Assembly (NCBI GenBank): GCA_029260675.1
Contig: JAJDCV010000280.1
Coordinates: 1 to 28,150 of the forward strand
Direction of reading: 5' to 3'
Origin: Phycisphaeraceae bacterium
GTDB taxonomy: Bacteria > Planctomycetota > Phycisphaerae > Phycisphaerales > Phycisphaeraceae
DNA: 28,150 nucleotides
The position numbers and the translations under genes are program-made. The notes under the pieces were generated by a model. It was not told the origin of the DNA and ran no database searches. It saw only the letters and a list, made by a program, of their open reading frames with translations. Positions 24,756 to 28,150 of this stretch are shown here, in pieces; the first letter of the stretch is position 1; every line of letters starts with the position of its first letter.

Positions 24756-24789
24756 AAAAAGCCCGCGTCCATTGGGTTGGACGCGGGCT
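24756..24789 (-). terminator. Intrinsic terminator of the large exported protein gene
   Basis: On the minus strand AGCCCGCGTCC, 8-base loop, GGACGCGGGCT (11-bp stem) followed by TTTT. It begins 31 bases after the stop at 24821. Read on the plus strand, the same stem is followed by a looser T-rich stretch (GGGTTTTGATTTT), so it may also stop transcripts coming from the sigma operon. Confidence 0.85.
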
Positions 24790-24820
24790 CTGTGGGTTTT
24801 GATTTTGATTGGGTCGGGAT

Positions 24821-27277
24821 TTACACGATGTAATCCACGTCCACATCAACAAAGTCGATCTCAGACGTGGTCAGCAGTTCGTTTCGCCGTTGGTCGGTCA
24901 GGTCCTGGCTGTCGTTGGCGTGGAACCAGTCCAGACCACGCAGACCAAGCAGGATGTCAAACGCGTTGTCATCAAAGACAGTCGTGTCGTTGAGGACGAA
25001 TCCGCCGTTGAGCCCGGTGCCGTTGGTCAGGTTAGCGACCCGGTCGGCGTACGCCAGATCGGTTCGCGTCCACTCCGCAAGCACCGCGCGGACCGCGGCG
25101 GCGTCCCGGTCCTGTGAATAGACGCCACCGACCAGGATATCGTCATCATTGTGGCCGATGACCAGGTCGCCACCGAGCCCGCCGACCAGGAAGTCCCGGC
25201 CGTTGCCGCCGGCGAGCAGGTCGTATCCGTCACCGCCGGAGATAAAGTCATCGCCCTGTCCGCCGCGGACCCAGTCGTTGCCGTCACCGCCGTAGAGCTC
25301 GGTCGGGAGAGTCCCGACGCTGTGACGGACCTTGATGTGGTCATTACCGCCCCGGCCGTCCGCGATGATACGGTCGACCCCGGTGATGTTGTCCTGGATG
25401 GTGACTACGCCTGTGTCCAGCTCGTGGACGATGACCTTGAGGGCACCGGCGTACTGTGTCGATTGCCGGATTCTGATGATGTCCCGGCCGTCACTGCCGC
25501 CGATCTGTAGCGAAGTCTGCGACGGGTCAGTGGGGTCGGCACCGACGAGGATGACCTGTGCGGTGGTGACCGCCGCCGAACTCCCGACGCCGCCGTCGTC
25601 ATCGGTCACGGTGAACGTGACGTCGAAGCTGCCGACTTCCGTGGGTGTGAAGGTCAACTCCGTACCCGTCCCGGTCGCCACGACCAGCCCGCCGGCATCG
25701 GTCACGGTCCACGCGGTGGTGTGCGTGTCCGCCGTGCCCGGGTCGGTGAAGCTGCTGGAGAACGTCAGCGCCTGGCCACGCACACCCTCGGCCGGGCCTG
25801 CGATCGCCGCTACGTTCGGCGCGACGTTAGCGATGGTTGCTAACAGAGAATCACTCGTGACGCGCCCGTCGCTGGCGGTGACGGTCAGCGTCGCGGTGTA
25901 CAGGCCGTTGTCGGCGTAGGCGTGGGTCTGATCGAGCGTGGTATCCAGCAGCACGGTGCCGTCGCCGAAATCCCAGTCGACGGTGAAGGTCGCCGGGGGA
26001 GCCTGCCCGGAGGCGAAGAAGACTTCCCTGGGGAACAGGTTAGAAAGCCGGCCAAGCCAGACGACGTTGTTGCCCGAGACCAGCGCCTGGGTATCTGCCA
26101 GCGAGCTGTTGCTGAGGTTGGTCGTCACCATGGTGCTCAGGTCCAGCAGGAAGATTTCGTTCCCGTTTGACCAGGTCACGTTGTTCCCCGAGACGTCCGG
26201 CTCGGTCAGGAACGCGGCCGGTGCGTTGGTGAGGTTGGTGGTGATGCCGGTGTCCAGGTTGTGGTGGAAGACGTCGGCGTTGCCGTCCCACACGATGTTG
26301 GCGCCCGAGACATTGGGCACGACGTCAAACAACGACGCCGACCCGAGGTTGACGACCGCGGGCGCAGTCCCCGTCCCATCGAACCCGCGCCCGTCGAAAA
26401 CATACACATCGGCGGTCGGGGAGGCCTGCGTCGGGTCGGTCCCGGACCAGACGATGACCCCGCCGTCGATCTGGTGGGCCGTGTCTGCAAACGCGGTGTT
26501 TGAGGCGTTGGTGGTGATGCCGGTGGTCAGGTTGTGTACGTACACATCATTAACCCCGCCGGCCCCGGGCGCCAGCCAGATAATGTGGTCACCGCTGATC
26601 TTCGGGTCCCGTTGGTTCCCAGCCACGCCGGCGTCGACCTGGACAGCCACCGGTGTCGCCGCGGACAAATCCGCCATCATGACGGTGAAGACCGATCCGC
26701 TAAACTCGGACCATACCGCGATGTTGCCGTCGATCTCAGGATTCGCCACGCCCCCGGTGGTGAGTGTGGTGGTGACCCCGGTCGTGATGTTGTAGGCATG
26801 GACGCCCCCGCCCGCCCAGACGATGTGGTCGCCGGAGATATGCGGGTCGCTCTCGGAGCTGGGGGTGTTGCCCGTGACGTTGATCACGTTTGGCGCACCG
26901 GTGCCGTCGGTCGTGCCATCGAAGAAGAAGATCTCGCCGTTGCTCTCCCAGACCGCGCGGTCACCGTCGATATCGTGCTGCCGCTCGTCGTCGCCGGTGG
27001 TGGTCAGTTGCAGCACGTCGAACGTGCCGGGCGTCCCGCCTCCGCCGGTGTCCTGGAAGGTGCCCGAGAAGACCGCCTCCTGCCCTTCATCATCAGCCAG
27101 GTCCAGCCCCGCATCCACGATCAAAGTCGCGGACAGCAACAGCCGGTCCTCCAGCGATTCCATCCCAGGCAACTTCGGTTGCGCGTCCACGGTGAACTTC
27201 TGAGTACGGAAACGCCCCGCAAGCCGAGCCCCAACCGATCGGTGTAATCGCGCGAATCGTTCGTTCAGCAACAGCAT
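24821..27277 (-). CDS. Exported LEPR-xLL-type protein with beta-propeller, PKD and RTX repeats
   Basis: The 818-residue surface or secreted protein has an N-terminal leader with SLEDRLLLSA at residues 41-50, a variant of the LEPR-xLL motif of planctomycetal exported proteins. Residues about 80-415 hold at least six TolB-like propeller blades, recognisable by repeated IxGDxIVW/NIVWxG phrases. Residues about 422-580 hold one PKD domain (DWDFGDGT...) and a second Ig/PKD-like domain. Residues about 645-720 hold RTX Ca-binding nonapeptides (GGDGNDWVRGGQGDDFISGG...). An acidic C-terminal tail follows. I start at the ATG at 27277 because AAGGAA precedes it and the motif follows; an ATG at 27403 would add 42 non-conserved residues. 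It has its own promoter candidate and terminator. Role unknown; cell-surface binding is an inference. Confidence 0.88.
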   Translation of the reverse strand: MLLLNERFARLHRSVGARLAGRFRTQKFTVDAQPKLPGMESLEDRLLLSATLIVDAGLDLADDEGQEAVFSGTFQDTGGGGTPGTFDVLQLTTTGDDERQHDIDGDRAVWESNGEIFFFDGTTDGTGAPNVINVTGNTPSSESDPHISGDHIVWAGGGVHAYNITTGVTTTLTTGGVANPEIDGNIAVWSEFSGSVFTVMMADLSAATPVAVQVDAGVAGNQRDPKISGDHIIWLAPGAGGVNDVYVHNLTTGITTNASNTAFADTAHQIDGGVIVWSGTDPTQASPTADVYVFDGRGFDGTGTAPAVVNLGSASLFDVVPNVSGANIVWDGNADVFHHNLDTGITTNLTNAPAAFLTEPDVSGNNVTWSNGNEIFLLDLSTMVTTNLSNSSLADTQALVSGNNVVWLGRLSNLFPREVFFASGQAPPATFTVDWDFGDGTVLLDTTLDQTHAYADNGLYTATLTVTASDGRVTSDSLLATIANVAPNVAAIAGPAEGVRGQALTFSSSFTDPGTADTHTTAWTVTDAGGLVVATGTGTELTFTPTEVGSFDVTFTVTDDDGGVGSSAAVTTAQVILVGADPTDPSQTSLQIGGSDGRDIIRIRQSTQYAGALKVIVHELDTGVVTIQDNITGVDRIIADGRGGNDHIKVRHSVGTLPTELYGGDGNDWVRGGQGDDFISGGDGYDLLAGGNGRDFLVGGLGGDLVIGHNDDDILVGGVYSQDRDAAAVRAVLAEWTRTDLAYADRVANLTNGTGLNGGFVLNDTTVFDDNAFDILLGLRGLDWFHANDSQDLTDQRRNELLTTSEIDFVDVDVDYIV

Positions 27278-27358
27278 GGATGATTCCTTCCCGATGTTTC
27301 TAGAAATAAGAAGTTGTTTATATGAAATGAACCCCGCATCCAAAGAGAGACTGGGCCA

Positions 27359-27387
27359 TTTATAGAGATCCTTGCCCGCGGATGCAA
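27359..27387 (-). promoter_or_regulatory. Candidate sigma-70-like promoter for the large exported protein
   Basis: On the minus strand TTGCAT (27387-27382), 17 bases, then TATAAA (27364-27359). The -10 is a 5 of 6 match and the -35 is weak. It would give a leader of about 75 bases before the ATG at 27277. Confidence 0.4.
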
Positions 27388-27439
27388 GAAAAATTTCAAA
27401 CATGAATCATATTTCTATTGGTTGAGTCATCAGGCGGAA

Positions 27440-27458
27440 ATACTTTATTTGAAAGTAT
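27440..27458. repeat. Inverted repeat, 7-bp arms
   Basis: ATACTTT-ATTTG-AAAGTAT, a perfect stem with a 5-base loop inside the AT-rich intergenic region. It could be an operator or simply a hairpin. Confidence 0.5.
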
Positions 27459-27493
27459 GGCGAGCTAACGCCTCATAACAATGTGTATGCCAT

Positions 27494-27530
27494 CGTTTGA
27501 CCGTTTTATTGGACCTTGAGTCCTCAAACG
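27494..27530. repeat. Nested inverted repeat with asymmetric bulge
   Basis: CGTTTGA (27494-27500) pairs with TCAAACG (27524-27530), and inside it GGAC (27511-27514) pairs with GTCC (27520-27523) around the loop CTTGA. The right arm is continuous and the left arm carries a 10-base bulge (27501-27510). Function unknown. Confidence 0.45.
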
Positions 27531-27671
27531 AGATTAGGATTTCGTATTGACTGGCAAAGTATTTGTGTCGCTCGTATTACGGAAGGCGTAAGGTATACAG
27601 AGCGGTTAGTTACATAAGAGTTTGTTGAGACGTGAGTAAGCAGGTTGCGGGTATCGGATAAAGATATAAAA

Positions 27672-27881
27672 ATGAATCCTTGGAATAAATCCGTACGCCC
27701 CCACATTGCCGATGAGTTTTTTTCAAACGGCTATACGTTTGGTCTTTGGGTGAAGGTTCTGGCTACCGGCCACCTCCCCCCGAGCCTGACACTCACCAAC
27801 CTGCTCCAAGCCGCCGAGCATCTGGACTGGCAAGCGCAGCACCTCTACCTGAATCTCGAAAATTCAAACCACCCGCGCTGA
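27672..27881 (+). CDS. Small hypothetical protein
   Basis: The 69-residue frame starts at an ATG (27672); an upstream TTG at 27645 would add nine residues. The product begins MNPWNKSVRPHIADEFFSNG and has a Leu/His-rich helical C-terminal half. The second half shows the strong G/C third-position bias of neighbouring real genes, which supports coding, while the first third is AT-richer. No ribosome-binding site is obvious and I recognise no family. It may be the remnant of a longer gene. Confidence 0.4.
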   Translation: MNPWNKSVRPHIADEFFSNGYTFGLWVKVLATGHLPPSLTLTNLLQAAEHLDWQAQHLYLNLENSNHPR

Positions 27882-28066
27882 TTCACAGCACCACGCCACA
27901 CCACCGAAATTGGCGAAAGAGACGATCGGCGATTTAGGGGTGTGTCTCCGCGCTAATGAGGTGAGACTCAGACATCCAGAGACGCGCGAAATACTGCAAT
28001 ATCCCCGGGAAATCCGGCTAATTGCAATGAATGCAAGTCATTTATATATAGATACTTACATCAAAG

Positions 28067-28150
28067 CGGTGGGGGTGGGATTCGAACCCACGGTACGGCG
28101 AACCGTACGCTGGTTTTCAAAACCAGTCCATTCGACCACTCTGGCACCCC
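28067..28150 (-). tRNA. tRNA-Ser (anticodon UGA), 5' end cut by window
   Basis: On the minus strand the anticodon stem-loop is CTGGT-TTTGAAA-ACCAG, giving anticodon TGA (serine, UCA codons). A long class II variable arm (GTACGG-TTCG-CCGTAC) and a T arm (GTGGG-TTCGAAT-CCCAC) follow. The 3' acceptor strand CCCCACC with discriminator G ends at 28067. Only four bases of the 5' acceptor strand (GGGG) are inside the window, so three bases are missing beyond 28150. The 3' CCA is not encoded. Confidence 0.96.

Larger units (their letters stand above)
27278..27671. other. AT-rich intergenic region with two inverted repeats
   Basis: No convincing gene is seen in this 394-base stretch. Its base composition is distinctly poorer in G+C than the rest of the window. 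It holds the candidate promoter and leader of the large exported protein and two inverted repeats (27440-27458 and 27494-27530), described separately. Confidence 0.6.

Noticed and set aside
27470..27530. Integron attC-like site (TAACGCCTCATAACAA followed by a bulged hairpin)
   Set aside because: The conserved RYYYAAC and GTTRRRY ends are not present at the arm tips, and no integrase or cassette array is nearby.

Overview
The window is GC-rich bacterial chromosome, most likely from a member of the Planctomycetota, class Phycisphaerae or close to it. Three things suggest this. A large surface protein carries an N-terminal SLEDRLLLSA motif, a variant of the LEPR-xLL motif of planctomycetal exported proteins. 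Periplasmic proteins carry low-complexity TQPATQP linkers. A set of pseudopilin-like genes ends with the DPSSRVRTAV-type tail I associate with this group. No insertion sequence, integrase, phage gene or CRISPR array was seen.

Layout. (1) 1-1699, plus strand: the end of a run of pilin/pseudopilin-like genes with overlapping or abutting reading frames. (2) 1813-12622, minus strand: a long housekeeping block. In transcription order it holds trigger factor, a small SHOCT-like membrane protein, ClpX, an S41 C-terminal processing protease, chorismate synthase, a tail-anchored DUF6584-like protein, D-aminoacyl-tRNA deacylase, a single-receiver response regulator and a GAF/HD-GYP phosphodiesterase. 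(3) 12864-13665, plus strand: a membrane C39-type peptidase gene broken by a one-base frameshift. (4) 13695-23126, minus strand: a six-gene tightly packed metal-efflux operon (triple YHS-like protein, YHS-DUF2231 membrane protein, CusC/TolC-like, CusB-like, CusA-like, and a ketopantoate-reductase-like gene). (5) 23349-24607, plus strand: a divergently transcribed ECF sigma factor and its overlapping membrane anti-sigma factor. (6) 24821-27277, minus strand: an exported beta-propeller/PKD/RTX-repeat protein with its own terminator. (7) 27278-28150: an AT-richer intergenic region, one small hypothetical gene and a tRNA-Ser(UGA) cut by the window edge.

The most interesting unit is 13695-24607. 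The divergent intergenic region between the efflux operon and the sigma gene holds two matching candidate promoters of form GAACC-N18/17-type spacing, read precisely as GGAACC-N17-CGTT facing the sigma gene and TGAACC-N17-CGTT facing the efflux operon. This suggests that the ECF factor transcribes both itself and the efflux operon. The anti-sigma factor has one transmembrane helix and an extracytoplasmic domain rich in Cys, His and Met, so it is a plausible metal sensor. The proposed circuit is: metal outside the cytoplasm is sensed by the anti-sigma factor, the sigma factor is released, and it switches on Cys-rich periplasmic binding proteins and a Cus-type tripartite pump. The circuit is inference; the gene order, overlaps and motif pair are visible in the sequence.
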